From the NCBI RefSeq assembly GCF_013307435.2, contig NZ_CP102846.1:62001-126000 (forward strand): DNA of 64,000 nt, given 5' to 3'. The stretch comes from Microvirga terrae. Lineage in GTDB: Bacteria > Pseudomonadota > Alphaproteobacteria > Rhizobiales > Beijerinckiaceae. This document shows positions 35,801 to 45,280 of this stretch, piece by piece. Every line of letters starts with the position of its first letter. Within the stretch, counting starts at the first letter, position 1. The notes under the pieces were generated by a model, which was not told the origin of the DNA, did no database searches, and worked only from the letters and a program-made list of their open reading frames with translations. The position numbers and the translations under genes were made by a program.

Positions 35801-36295
35801 CTACTGAGGCATGACCACGGTCAGGTAAGGGGATGAGGGCTTCTCGTTGGCGCCGACCGGACCGGGTACCTGGTTCCTGACCGGCTTCAGACTCTTCAGA
35901 TAGCCAGCCAGAGCTTTGGCATCGGCATCCGTGAGCTTGCCATAGGAGTGGTACGGCATGATCGGCACAAGCTGGCGACCGTCTGGCCTGACGCCGGTTC
36001 GCACCGCTTTGATGATGTCGGCCTCGCTCCACTTGCCCAGTCCCGTCTCGCGATCAGGGGTGAGGTTGGGTGGATAGAAGATACCGAGCCCGGGGATCTG
36101 GAATCCGACCTCTGAACCAGCCAGAGGTCGCTGCAGGTCGGGCTTGCCAAGAAAGGTGCCGGGCGTATGGCAGCCGGTGCAATCCATGATGGTCGCCAGG
36201 TACTCGCCGCGCTGCGTTTGGCTCTGCGCCAAAGCCGCCGGAATGAACAGGAGGAGGCTCCCGGCTGCCAAAGCGGAGCAGATGAGTGGTTTCAT
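35801..36295 (-). CDS. Periplasmic c-type cytochrome (mono-haem)
   Basis: The ATG at 36295 begins a Sec signal peptide (MKPLICSALAAGSLLLFIPA, cleavage after ALA). The mature part carries one haem motif CTGCH, a WSEADIIKAVRTGVRPDGRQ block and an axial-Met region PIMPYHSYGKLTDADAKALA. These are typical of diheme-cytochrome-like or gluconate/alcohol dehydrogenase cytochrome domains. Length is 164 aa. It may carry electrons from a periplasmic dehydrogenase, though none is next to it. Confidence 0.85.
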   Translation of the reverse strand: MKPLICSALAAGSLLLFIPAALAQSQTQRGEYLATIMDCTGCHTPGTFLGKPDLQRPLAGSEVGFQIPGLGIFYPPNLTPDRETGLGKWSEADIIKAVRTGVRPDGRQLVPIMPYHSYGKLTDADAKALAGYLKSLKPVRNQVPGPVGANEKPSSPYLTVVMPQ

Positions 36296-36595
36296 GAAGC
36301 TTCTCTGACTGAGGTTGAACCCAGCCAAGGTGCCAGATGTCCTACAGGAGTGAAGTGCGCAGAAGGTGTAGATGAGTCTATGCCGCTCCCAAGGCACTTC
36401 TTATCCAGCCTCTCGCCACAGTGCGTCCCACGCCTATGTGAGAGTGAACCCTTGGTAGGTTTGCAGTGCCGACAAGCTCCATAATGTTTGGCAACAGAAC
36501 TGCGTGAAGGCGGGAGGTGTGTGGCAACCAAGTTGAAATGTCGCTGCTTGCGCGAAGATATCCCCCTCGCGATCGACACCTCATCGCGAGGCCTC
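36296..36595. other. Intergenic region between cytochrome and groEL
   Basis: About 300 bp with no supported gene. It contains the cytochrome promoter on the minus strand and ends at the groEL terminator. Confidence 0.5.
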
Positions 36596-36603
36596 AAAGA
36601 AAA

Positions 36604-36625
36604 AGCCCCGGATCACTCCGGGGCT
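36604..36625 (-). terminator. Rho-independent terminator of groESL
   Basis: On the minus strand AGCCCCGGA pairs perfectly with TCCGGGGCT around a 4-nt loop. It is followed by a T-run (TTTTTC), 28 bp after the groEL stop codon. This is a textbook intrinsic terminator. Confidence 0.9.
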
Positions 36626-36653
36626 CTTCCTGTGGTCTGCTGGAGGCAGAGGC

Positions 36654-38324
<1,671 letters not shown>

Positions 38325-38342
38325 TTATCTGGTCGGGGCGGG

Positions 38343-38657
38343 TTAGGCGGCCTGCTGCGCTTCGGCAGACTGCTCGATCACACCCATGATGTCGGATTCC
38401 TTCATGATCAGGAGGTCCTGACCGTCGATCCGCACCTCGGTGCCGGACCACTTGCCGAACAGAACGCGGTCGCCGGCCTTCACGTCGAGGGCAGCAACCT
38501 TGCCGCTCTCGTCACGGGCGCCGGGGCCGACGGCGACGACTTCGCCCTCTTGCGGCTTTTCCTTAGCGGTATCGGGAATAATAATGCCGCCCTTGGTCTT
38601 CTCTTCGGCTTCGATGCGGCGAATGACCACGCGGTCGTGCAATGGGCGAAAGGTCAT
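38343..38657 (-). CDS. groES: Co-chaperonin GroES
   Basis: Protein of 104 aa starting [20 protein letters not shown], with the mobile loop [20 protein letters not shown] and the C-terminal [11 protein letters not shown]. The ATG at 38657 was chosen because AGGAGGT lies 6 nt upstream and it matches the family N-terminus. A seven-residue tail after the usual end (QSAEAQQAA region) is slightly longer than normal. Confidence 0.97.
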   Translation of the reverse strand: MTFRPLHDRVVIRRIEAEEKTKGGIIIPDTAKEKPQEGEVVAVGPGARDESGKVAALDVKAGDRVLFGKWSGTEVRIDGQDLLIMKESDIMGVIEQSAEAQQAA

Positions 38658-38713
38658 GGGGGTACCTCCTCGTTCTTCGAATTGGAGGCACTCGTCTGCG
38701 CCGAGCGGCACGA

Positions 38714-38740
38714 TTAGCACTCGACGCATGAGAGTGCTAA
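38714..38740 (-). promoter_or_regulatory. CIRCE element (HrcA operator)
   Basis: TTAGCACTC-N9-GAGTGCTAA is present without any mismatch to the CIRCE consensus, 56 bp upstream of groES. The repressor HrcA binds this element and is released on heat stress. Confidence 0.95.
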
Positions 38741-38747
38741 CGCGAAG

Positions 38748-38776
38748 TGATAGTCCAATGCTGCAGGTGAGGCAAG
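38748..38776 (-). promoter_or_regulatory. Candidate heat-shock sigma (RpoH) promoter of groESL
   Basis: On the minus strand CTTGCC (38771-38776) and CTATCA (38748-38753) are separated by 17 bp. This is close to the alphaproteobacterial RpoH consensus CTTGAC-N17-CYTATNT, and it sits directly upstream of CIRCE. Dual HrcA and RpoH control is therefore plausible. Confidence 0.55.
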
Positions 38777-39073
38777 GCCACTCAAAGGCCAAGCTTAAGG
38801 TGCGTTGGGCTCTCGTGACTCCTGTCGGAGCCGGTAGCCCTGGTGGTCCTCTGTCACCGGCGGCTGACGCCCCAAAGGGCAACAAAATAGCCCACCAGCT
38901 TAGGGCCAGCGGGGCGGATGAAAGGCTTTGGCGATACTAAGTGACAGATCTTACGAAGGGAGCACCTTTGCTAGCAAACTTTGGCGGGGCTGTGACGACG
39001 CGCATTGGCGGTGCCATCTTGATCGTCCTGGGCGCTCATTGACCCGTCCCATCATCTGTCCATACTGGCTTTC

Positions 39074-39340
39074 ATGAAGCGCCTGATCGGATCCATCCGA
39101 GCCCTGCTGTCTCGTCGTCCACAGTCCAGGACTCAAGCGGGTCTCACCGCCGTCGAGTACGAGGCGATATGCCTGATTACAGATGAGGGAAGAGCTGCCT
39201 ACGCCCGAGCGCGGCAGCAGGCGTATTACTGCCGCGCAAGAGGCAGCGAGCAAGGATTTCGGTTCTGGTCGGCTGTGGCGACTGAAGTTGACCGGCGAGC
39301 GGGTGCCAGCGCAAAAAGCGCCAATCAGCCGACCCGCTAA
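39074..39340 (+). CDS. Small hypothetical protein (88 aa)
   Basis: The product contains AYARARQQAYYCRARGSEQG then FRFWSAVATEVDRRAG, a pattern I associate with uncharacterised small alphaproteobacterial proteins. It begins with a basic MKRLIGSIRALLSRR. No good ribosome-binding site is visible. Function unknown. Confidence 0.5.
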   Translation: MKRLIGSIRALLSRRPQSRTQAGLTAVEYEAICLITDEGRAAYARARQQAYYCRARGSEQGFRFWSAVATEVDRRAGASAKSANQPTR

Positions 39341-39503
39341 GACCCGCCATCGTCTCGGGCGGAGACCTGAGAAACGCGGATCGTGCAAGCATCGCGCTTG
39401 AGCGCTCCTCACATCCAACCGTATCGATGCCACAAACGCCGGATCGGCACTGTCGATGGCCGGTATGTCCCCAAACGATGGGAGAAGGCCCGTCAGAGGC
39501 CGC

Positions 39504-40535
39504 TCAATCCAAGGCCGTCCGCAGCCTCACACCCCGCTTCTGAGCGTCCTTCAAGTAATCGACCACGACGGACGGCAGCTCACGCCGCTGGCCAGAGGCG
39601 CGGCGTTGGAATGCATCAAACTCGCCCTTGCGGATCATGGCTGCTTCAAAGCTCAGTCCAAAACGCTCCACGATCTCCTCAACCGTATCAGTCGCACTGA
39701 GGAGATAGTTAGGAGCCAGGAACATCGCAGCAAACCGTCTTGCCTCGCTCTCCTCCTTCTTGGCCTCCAACACGAGCCTTCCGGCGCTCGTGTGAGTGAC
39801 ACTCCTGCTGTGAGCGCCCGAGTGCCGCATTGCGAAGTGCCCAATCTCATTAGCGATGGCCATTCGGGCTCTTGGCTCACCCCTCTGCATGGCACCGACG
39901 ACACTCTCACGCATCCGCAGGAGACCCTTGCGGGCGTCCCATTGCGCCTCGGCATCGGGCATCTCGGCGTCTGGTACCCGCTGATGGGCAAAGTGCCGAA
40001 AGCTGGTCGTAAGCTTGTGGATCACAGCCATCATGTCAGGGCGGCTCTGGTTCTGCAGACCGAGCTCCCTTCGGAGAACCTTCACGCGTTGCTCAATCTC
40101 TTCATCCGTGACATGCCGCAACATATCGGACCTCGAAACTATAGCGGCTACTAGATATAGATTAAATTGCGCTTTCTGGGTTTGCAATCCCTCGTATGGG
40201 ATCAAGGTCGAAAGCGCAGTTCTCATGTCTCGAAAGCAGTTCTGGTGCTCAAGCTGGGTGGGCGTGTGGTCCGAATTGAGAAACTGCCCCCCCCCGACGA
40301 AACAAAGACCTGACCCCTCCTTGGCAAAGGAGGAATAGATGTCGATTGGGGATTCAGCATGCAGCCTCTCATAGCCCGGACGCGTCTCAAGGCCATCGGC
40401 AACCCAAACGCTGGACCAGTCCTGATTGGCAAGATGGAGGATGCTCTGGTGATCTGCCTCGCGAAACCATGGCGTCGCGTCGAACTCAAGCGAAAGAGCG
40501 TTATCGGCGGTGTGACACGAGGCCCGGATCATCAC
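39504..40535 (-). CDS. ImmA/IrrE-like protein with altered metal motif
   Basis: Protein of 343 aa; GGGAGG before the ATG at 40535 supports this start. The C-terminal half resembles ImmA/IrrE metallopeptidases. ANEIGHFAMRH (residues 228-238) corresponds to HExxH followed by a helix, but the first His is Asn, and EARRFAAMFLAP (264-275) is the second family block. The N-terminal 140 residues are unrecognised. A run of nine G codes GGG at residues 81-83 and could slip. A sensor or inactive protease role is possible. Confidence 0.65.
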   Translation of the reverse strand: MMIRASCHTADNALSLEFDATPWFREADHQSILHLANQDWSSVWVADGLETRPGYERLHAESPIDIYSSFAKEGSGLCFVGGGQFLNSDHTPTQLEHQNCFRDMRTALSTLIPYEGLQTQKAQFNLYLVAAIVSRSDMLRHVTDEEIEQRVKVLRRELGLQNQSRPDMMAVIHKLTTSFRHFAHQRVPDAEMPDAEAQWDARKGLLRMRESVVGAMQRGEPRARMAIANEIGHFAMRHSGAHSRSVTHTSAGRLVLEAKKEESEARRFAAMFLAPNYLLSATDTVEEIVERFGLSFEAAMIRKGEFDAFQRRASGQRRELPSVVVDYLKDAQKRGVRLRTALD

Positions 40536-40617
40536 GCACCTCCCGGAATGGCTGTCCCAGAGGCCACTTTAACACACCCTACTGTGGCAGCTGGCGAGCG
40601 CCGTCCAAGAACAGCGT

Positions 40618-42057
40618 CTACCGCCTGAGCTTTTCCAGGCCCAGATCCCGCCAGAGCCAGGTGAAGTCATAGCTGGCCATCGGATCGTCCGATGGTACCC
40701 CACTCTTCGTCTGGTTCTCGATGTGTTTCAGCCAGTCCGCGACCTTGCGCCGGCCTGCAGCTGTTTTAGCCGCGGCCCGTGGGCTCAGATCCCCGAGCGC
40801 CGGGATCGGCTCGTCGAGAGTCTTGAGGTAATGATCGGTCAGCGCGCCATGGACAAGTTCGGCCTGCAGTTCGGCGGGAAGGTCGCCGACCTGATCCAGA
40901 TGGTCGTCCCCGTCTCGCCCAGCCATCGCCTGTTCGAGCGTTTCAATCTCGGTCAGAGCCGGCCCGACCAGCACCCCGGCCAGCTGAGCCAGGATGGCCC
41001 TCCCGCGCTCAGCCCGCTCGCGGGAGTTCGCCTCCAGCAGCAATGCCTTGTCGGTCAGTTCGATGTTGCCCAGAACCGTGTCGCCCGTGTCGAGCGTCAC
41101 CCGCACAGACGGGCCTTGCTCTGGGACAGACCTGTTCGCCGGCTTGCCTGAGGATTTCCGTTTGGCAGGCTGTTGCGGCTCGATCCAATTCCAGAAGCCT
41201 TCGTTCTCCTCTTGAAACACCGGAGCAGTGCGCAGGCGCTCCCGGATCTCTGCGGCGGCGTCCTTCGAACGCAATGGGAAGCGGACCCGGCAGAAGACCA
41301 CCTCGTCGCCATCGCTGTTGAGAACGGTCGGCAGGCTCTGATCGAGGGCTGAGGCCAGAGCATCGTCCAGCCAGATGTTGCTGAAGATCGGTGCGGCTGT
41401 CGCCATAAACAGGAGGTCGGCAATCTGGCCATCCTCCCGGGTGGACTTAGGCAGCTGAGCCTCCTTGGTCAGCTTCCGGAATTCGCGTCGGGCCTGCTGC
41501 CTGGCCGCCTTGAGCTCCTCTATGAGCAGAGTGGCGGCGCTCGGGCGGAAGGGCAGGAGGCCTCCGGCCAGGATGTTCTTGCCCGAGACCTCAACGATGC
41601 GGGCACCGATCTTGTCCCAGACCTTGAGGCTTTTGGTGGCGGAGTGCTCGCTGACCCGGATCGGCTCCCCGTCGCGCAGAAGATCCCGCGCCAGGAAGGA
41701 CTGGCCCGGCACGATCTCGCTCACCTCGTACAGGCTCATGCAGGAGTCCCGCAGCGCCTCCATGTAGCGCCGGTTGCCTGCGCTTTTCTTCCAGCCACGG
41801 CGCTTGAGGTAGTCCTCGACGATGTTGCGCCCGTCCGGCTCGACGGCTTGGGTGAGGAAGTCCTCGAAGGCGCAGCCCCACAGGGTCATGGCTGCGTGAT
41901 CGCCGATCACCTCGGCGATTTCTTCGAAGTCCATCTCATAGTCTTCACACGCCGGACCGAGGTGCAGGCCGAGAACGTCCGCAAACGGCTCACGCCATTC
42001 CTCGTGCGCAAGCCACTTCATCAATCCGGAAAGGGAATGGTTGCCGAGCATGGTCAT
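40618..42057 (-). CDS. Hypothetical protein (479 aa)
   Basis: Soluble protein with AGGA before the ATG. The N-terminus (MKWLAHEEWREPFADVLGLH) is acidic and helical, and a Lys/Arg-rich linker lies near residue 300 (QQPAKRKSSGKPANRS). The C-terminus has IPALGDLSPRAAAKTAAGRR, then VADWLKHIEN and a YDFTWLWRDLGL end. I have seen this C-terminal pattern in uncharacterised bacterial proteins but cannot name the domain. It lies 80 bp from the ImmA-like gene in the same direction. Confidence 0.65.
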   Translation of the reverse strand: MTMLGNHSLSGLMKWLAHEEWREPFADVLGLHLGPACEDYEMDFEEIAEVIGDHAAMTLWGCAFEDFLTQAVEPDGRNIVEDYLKRRGWKKSAGNRRYMEALRDSCMSLYEVSEIVPGQSFLARDLLRDGEPIRVSEHSATKSLKVWDKIGARIVEVSGKNILAGGLLPFRPSAATLLIEELKAARQQARREFRKLTKEAQLPKSTREDGQIADLLFMATAAPIFSNIWLDDALASALDQSLPTVLNSDGDEVVFCRVRFPLRSKDAAAEIRERLRTAPVFQEENEGFWNWIEPQQPAKRKSSGKPANRSVPEQGPSVRVTLDTGDTVLGNIELTDKALLLEANSRERAERGRAILAQLAGVLVGPALTEIETLEQAMAGRDGDDHLDQVGDLPAELQAELVHGALTDHYLKTLDEPIPALGDLSPRAAAKTAAGRRKVADWLKHIENQTKSGVPSDDPMASYDFTWLWRDLGLEKLRR

Positions 42058-42211
42058 TCGATCCTGGTTGAGCTGCAGGAGAAGCGCGGGCGATCTGGTC
42101 TACTGAAAGTGCACCTCTGTAAGGGATGGAGTGCTTTAGGCTCAGTGTATCGCCGCGGCAGTGCCGATCAAGCGCGGCTGGCACGACTACATGCACGCAT
42201 TGGTCCAGCGT

Positions 42212-43168
42212 TCAGGCGGCTGTCGTGCGCTCCTCCTCGTTCAGCGGGTGGAGGTCACGGACCATATGGTGGAGACGGGAGGTGTCGAGATGGGTGTAGA
42301 TCTGGGTGGTCTCGATGCCGGCGTGTCCCAGCAGCTCCTGCAGCACGCGCAGGTCCGTGCCACCGGCATGCATGTGGGTGGCAAAGGCATGGCGCAGCAC
42401 GTGCGGGGAGACCCGCTCGGGGCTGGACAGCCCTGCCGCCAGCGCCGCCTCCTTGATCTCCAGCAGGGCCGCCTGGCGCGTGAGCGCCTTGGCCCCGTGG
42501 CGCACCGGGTGGAACAGCCAGGGGGAGGGCGCTCCGCCGGAATAGGCCGCAGCCAGCCGCTGCCAGAGGGCGATGGCCTTGATCGCCCGCCCATGCAGCG
42601 GCACGAGGCGCTGCTTGTCACCCTTGCCGCGCACCAGCAGCATCCGGGTGCCGGCAGGCGCGGCATCGGCGGGCAGGGACAGGGCTTCGCTGATGCGCAT
42701 GCCCGAGGCATACAGCGTCTCGAACAGGGCCGCCCGTCGGGCATAGCCGGCCTGCCGGTAGAGCCCCACCGAGGGATCCGCCGCAAGGGCATGGGCGGTC
42801 TCGAGCAGGGCCTCCGTCTCGGCGATCGACAGGACGAACGGCAGCTTGCGCGACCGCTTCATGGCCGCCAGATGGGCGGTGGGATCGCGCGAGCCGAGTT
42901 CCTCGGCGATCAGGAACCTGTGCAGGCCGCGCGCCACGGTGATCCGGCGGGCGATGGTCGAGCCGGCGTAGCCGCGCCCATCGAGACCGGCGATGTAGTC
43001 CCGGATCTGCTCCAGGCCGACCGCGTCCAGGCCGAGGCTGTTCTCGTCGAGCCAGGTGAGATAACAGGTCAGATCATCGCTGTAGGTGGCAAGGGTGCCC
43101 GCCGAGGCCCCGAGTTCGGTGGCCAGGGCGTCGAGCCAGAGCTGGGCCAGCCGCTGGTTGGTGCGCAT
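42212..43168 (-). CDS. Tyrosine recombinase (XerC/XerD-like integrase)
   Basis: Protein of 318 aa from the ATG at 43168, with AGGAGG 5 nt upstream. The N-terminal SAM-like domain (LATYSDDLTCYLTWLDEN) is followed by the catalytic domain. Its residues are Arg in ASGMRISEAL, Lys in GKGDKQR, HxxR in HVLRHAFATHM, His in LLGHAGI and Tyr in TQIYTHLD. All are present, so the enzyme should be active. A fragment of a close relative lies at 33878-33979. A 15-bp motif found three times in the window lies 43 bp upstream. Confidence 0.9.
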   Translation of the reverse strand: MRTNQRLAQLWLDALATELGASAGTLATYSDDLTCYLTWLDENSLGLDAVGLEQIRDYIAGLDGRGYAGSTIARRITVARGLHRFLIAEELGSRDPTAHLAAMKRSRKLPFVLSIAETEALLETAHALAADPSVGLYRQAGYARRAALFETLYASGMRISEALSLPADAAPAGTRMLLVRGKGDKQRLVPLHGRAIKAIALWQRLAAAYSGGAPSPWLFHPVRHGAKALTRQAALLEIKEAALAAGLSSPERVSPHVLRHAFATHMHAGGTDLRVLQELLGHAGIETTQIYTHLDTSRLHHMVRDLHPLNEEERTTAA

Positions 43169-43210
43169 GAGATCCTCCTGTGGGAGCACCCTGCCACGGC
43201 AGCGGTTACC

Positions 43211-43225
43211 GACTTCTTGTCAAAA
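43211..43225 (+). repeat. 15-bp motif GACTTCTTGTCAAAA, copy A
   Basis: First of three identical copies (others at 48685-48699, same orientation, and 61830-61844, reverse). This copy lies between the integrase and the large transposase gene. Upstream context GCAGCGG is also partly shared with the copy at 61830. Confidence 0.7.
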
Positions 43226-43306
43226 TAGCGCTTCAACGAAATTATCGACCTGAGGGTGAGCACCCGCTAAGATATACGACAGCACCCCATTGAGCTTATA
43301 TGTATT

Positions 43307-44953
43307 TTATCTGTAATAATACGGATCTTTGCAATTGTTAGCCTCCGAGAATACAGCGTGCTCCCGCTCGCGCCCCCAAATTTTATGTCCTGCTCGCTTG
43401 GGATACCTCCGAAATTGAGTGTTCCGCTCCACGAAATAGCGGTCGATTGCGGCCTTCGCCTCGTCCAAGCTCGCATAGTTGCTGTTGTGTATAATAGCGC
43501 GAGCCATGCCGCTAAACACAGACTCAATCACGTTTAGAAATTGGGCGCCGGATGGGAGGGGAGCGGTATTGACAAGTGGACCTCCTACGCGTTGGGCGGT
43601 GGCATTATACTTCTCAATCCGGTCATAGAGTTGCCTGGAGATGTGCCACGACGCAGCATCCCATGAGAGATAAAGCCTTTGATGGTTCGGGTATCTTTCA
43701 ATCAGGCATTCCATCATGCGGATCATCTCGGCTGTATTCTTTTTCTCGCTGTAAAAGTGGGTGACCTGGTTCCGAGAGAGTTCCAGAGCTGCAGTGATGA
43801 TCAAAGTACCGCGCGAGTTTTGCCATTGCGGCAGGGTGCGAAGCTCGCCCGGAGGTGTAAGCGCGCGACCGCCCTGCATTTTAACAGCGAACGGACCAAA
43901 CTCGTCGATTGAGAAGAACGCCTCATCAGGCTGAAGACCCGAAAGGATGGAGCGCACGCGCCTAAGTTTTTCGGAATACGCTGGATCGGAAGATGTCAGC
44001 ACCACACGAGCTTTGCGCCACCGCCAGCCTGCCGCTCGGGTGATCTTGCGGATCACATCAGGACAGACGGATTGCCCCTTCTCGGTCAGCACACGGCGCA
44101 GGGTCATCATCGTCCAGGTTGTTCGGTTGATTCCATAGTTCGGTGGAGGCTCATGAAGGACACCGAAGATCAGCGTCTTCAAAGCCTCATCATCCTGTTT
44201 ACGGACTGCTCTGACTTGACGTGCGAATAACGCTGCGGCCCCACCTTGCTCGAAGTTCCGCACATACTTGCGGAGAGTCTTCTTATCGATACCCAGGAAA
44301 GCGCAGATCGCGCTGGTGCGCCAGCCACGGATGCTCGCGAGGACCGATAACGATCGGTTTCGATCGGACAGGGAGCCTTCATACAATCTCTTTAACAATG
44401 AGCCGAAATCAGGAACTTTACCAAGCTCCAGCCACAATGACGCGCTGCTGACTTCCTTCTGGAGAACCCGACGCATCCACTCGAAAGCTTCTCTGTCGGT
44501 ACGCTCCTTGGTGGTCAAAGCCGGGGCTGCACCAGATAACTGCCTCAAGAATTTGATAGCGGCCTGTCGATCCAGTGAAAGGATACGGTCATAGGCAGCC
44601 TCCCAAACGCGGGTATTGCTGTGCCTCATCCTGTTCAGGTAGCGCTGAACCGTTCTGCAATTGCCGTTGAAGCCCAGTTTGCGAATGCTTTCGAATATTG
44701 CGGACGCAGTAAGATGCTGTGGTCCAGTTGAGGCCTCTCTTTCCTGAAGCATCTTGTGGATTGCACTGATATAAGGGCCAAGCTTCGGATGCCTAACACA
44801 TCTTGGACCATACGGCAGCGGTCGTGGATGGGCGAGCATCTTTCGCACAGTTTTGACGTCTATCCCGGCTTCACGAGCCACCTGCTTTCGCGGAATGCCC
44901 TCTACCAAGACCTGGTGTCGGATCTTCAGCCATTGATCATTGTCGCGGTACAT
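43307..44953 (-). CDS. Large IS630-type transposase with extra N-terminal HTH
   Basis: Protein of 548 aa. The N-terminal part (LKIRHQVLVEGIPRKQVARE then GIDVKTVRKMLAHPRPLPYG) resembles an IS21-type helix-turn-helix. The middle has a second HTH (TSAICAFLGIDKKTLRKYV). The C-terminal DDE domain of IS630 type has Asp in FFSIDEFGPFAV, Asp in LYLSWDAASWH and Glu in LNVIESVFSGMARAI. Usual IS630 transposases are about 340 aa. The frame is intact. Element ends are not resolved: GAGCAC--GCT motifs occur at 43258 and, inverted, near 45073-45088, but the match is weak. Confidence 0.85.
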   Translation of the reverse strand: MYRDNDQWLKIRHQVLVEGIPRKQVAREAGIDVKTVRKMLAHPRPLPYGPRCVRHPKLGPYISAIHKMLQEREASTGPQHLTASAIFESIRKLGFNGNCRTVQRYLNRMRHSNTRVWEAAYDRILSLDRQAAIKFLRQLSGAAPALTTKERTDREAFEWMRRVLQKEVSSASLWLELGKVPDFGSLLKRLYEGSLSDRNRSLSVLASIRGWRTSAICAFLGIDKKTLRKYVRNFEQGGAAALFARQVRAVRKQDDEALKTLIFGVLHEPPPNYGINRTTWTMMTLRRVLTEKGQSVCPDVIRKITRAAGWRWRKARVVLTSSDPAYSEKLRRVRSILSGLQPDEAFFSIDEFGPFAVKMQGGRALTPPGELRTLPQWQNSRGTLIITAALELSRNQVTHFYSEKKNTAEMIRMMECLIERYPNHQRLYLSWDAASWHISRQLYDRIEKYNATAQRVGGPLVNTAPLPSGAQFLNVIESVFSGMARAIIHNSNYASLDEAKAAIDRYFVERNTQFRRYPKRAGHKIWGREREHAVFSEANNCKDPYYYR

Positions 44954-45280
44954 CGAGCTTACCTCATCGTCGGATGATCAAGTTTCAATGCACTAAATGG
45001 CGCAGCGTGCTCCCGAGGTACGAGAGCGAGTAACGATCACAGGAGACAGCATTTACTTCCTGGAAGAGCGGCTCAGAAGCTTGTGCTCCCGTAAGAGCAG
45101 CTAACGCCCTGTCACTGCAGATGAGCTCAGGAAGATAAATGTCTAACCTTATGCCTGGCTTGACATCAATGTGAGCAGCTCATGGGTGCCTCTATTTTCT
45201 GCACATCGATGACTTCAATGATTGAACGTACCCAGCAACCTTCTTAGACGAATACTCCGTGACTAGTTTCATGAGAAACC
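44954..45280. other. Intergenic region upstream of the transposase
   Basis: These 327 bp hold no supported gene. They should include the right end of the transposable element. CAGCGTGCTCCCG at 45003-45015 is repeated exactly inside the transposase gene at 43354-43366. Confidence 0.45.

Noticed and set aside
38968..39042. 24-codon TTG-started frame with a hydrophobic peptide and GAAGGGAG upstream
   Set aside because: Too short and no ATG; the purine-rich stretch may be chance. Left out of the gene list.
42161..43228. 355-codon plus-strand frame opposite the integrase
   Set aside because: The minus strand encodes a complete tyrosine recombinase with all catalytic residues; the plus frame is unrelated.
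43354..45015. 13-bp direct repeat CAGCGTGCTCCCG as transposon target duplication
   Set aside because: One copy lies inside the transposase gene, so it cannot flank the element.
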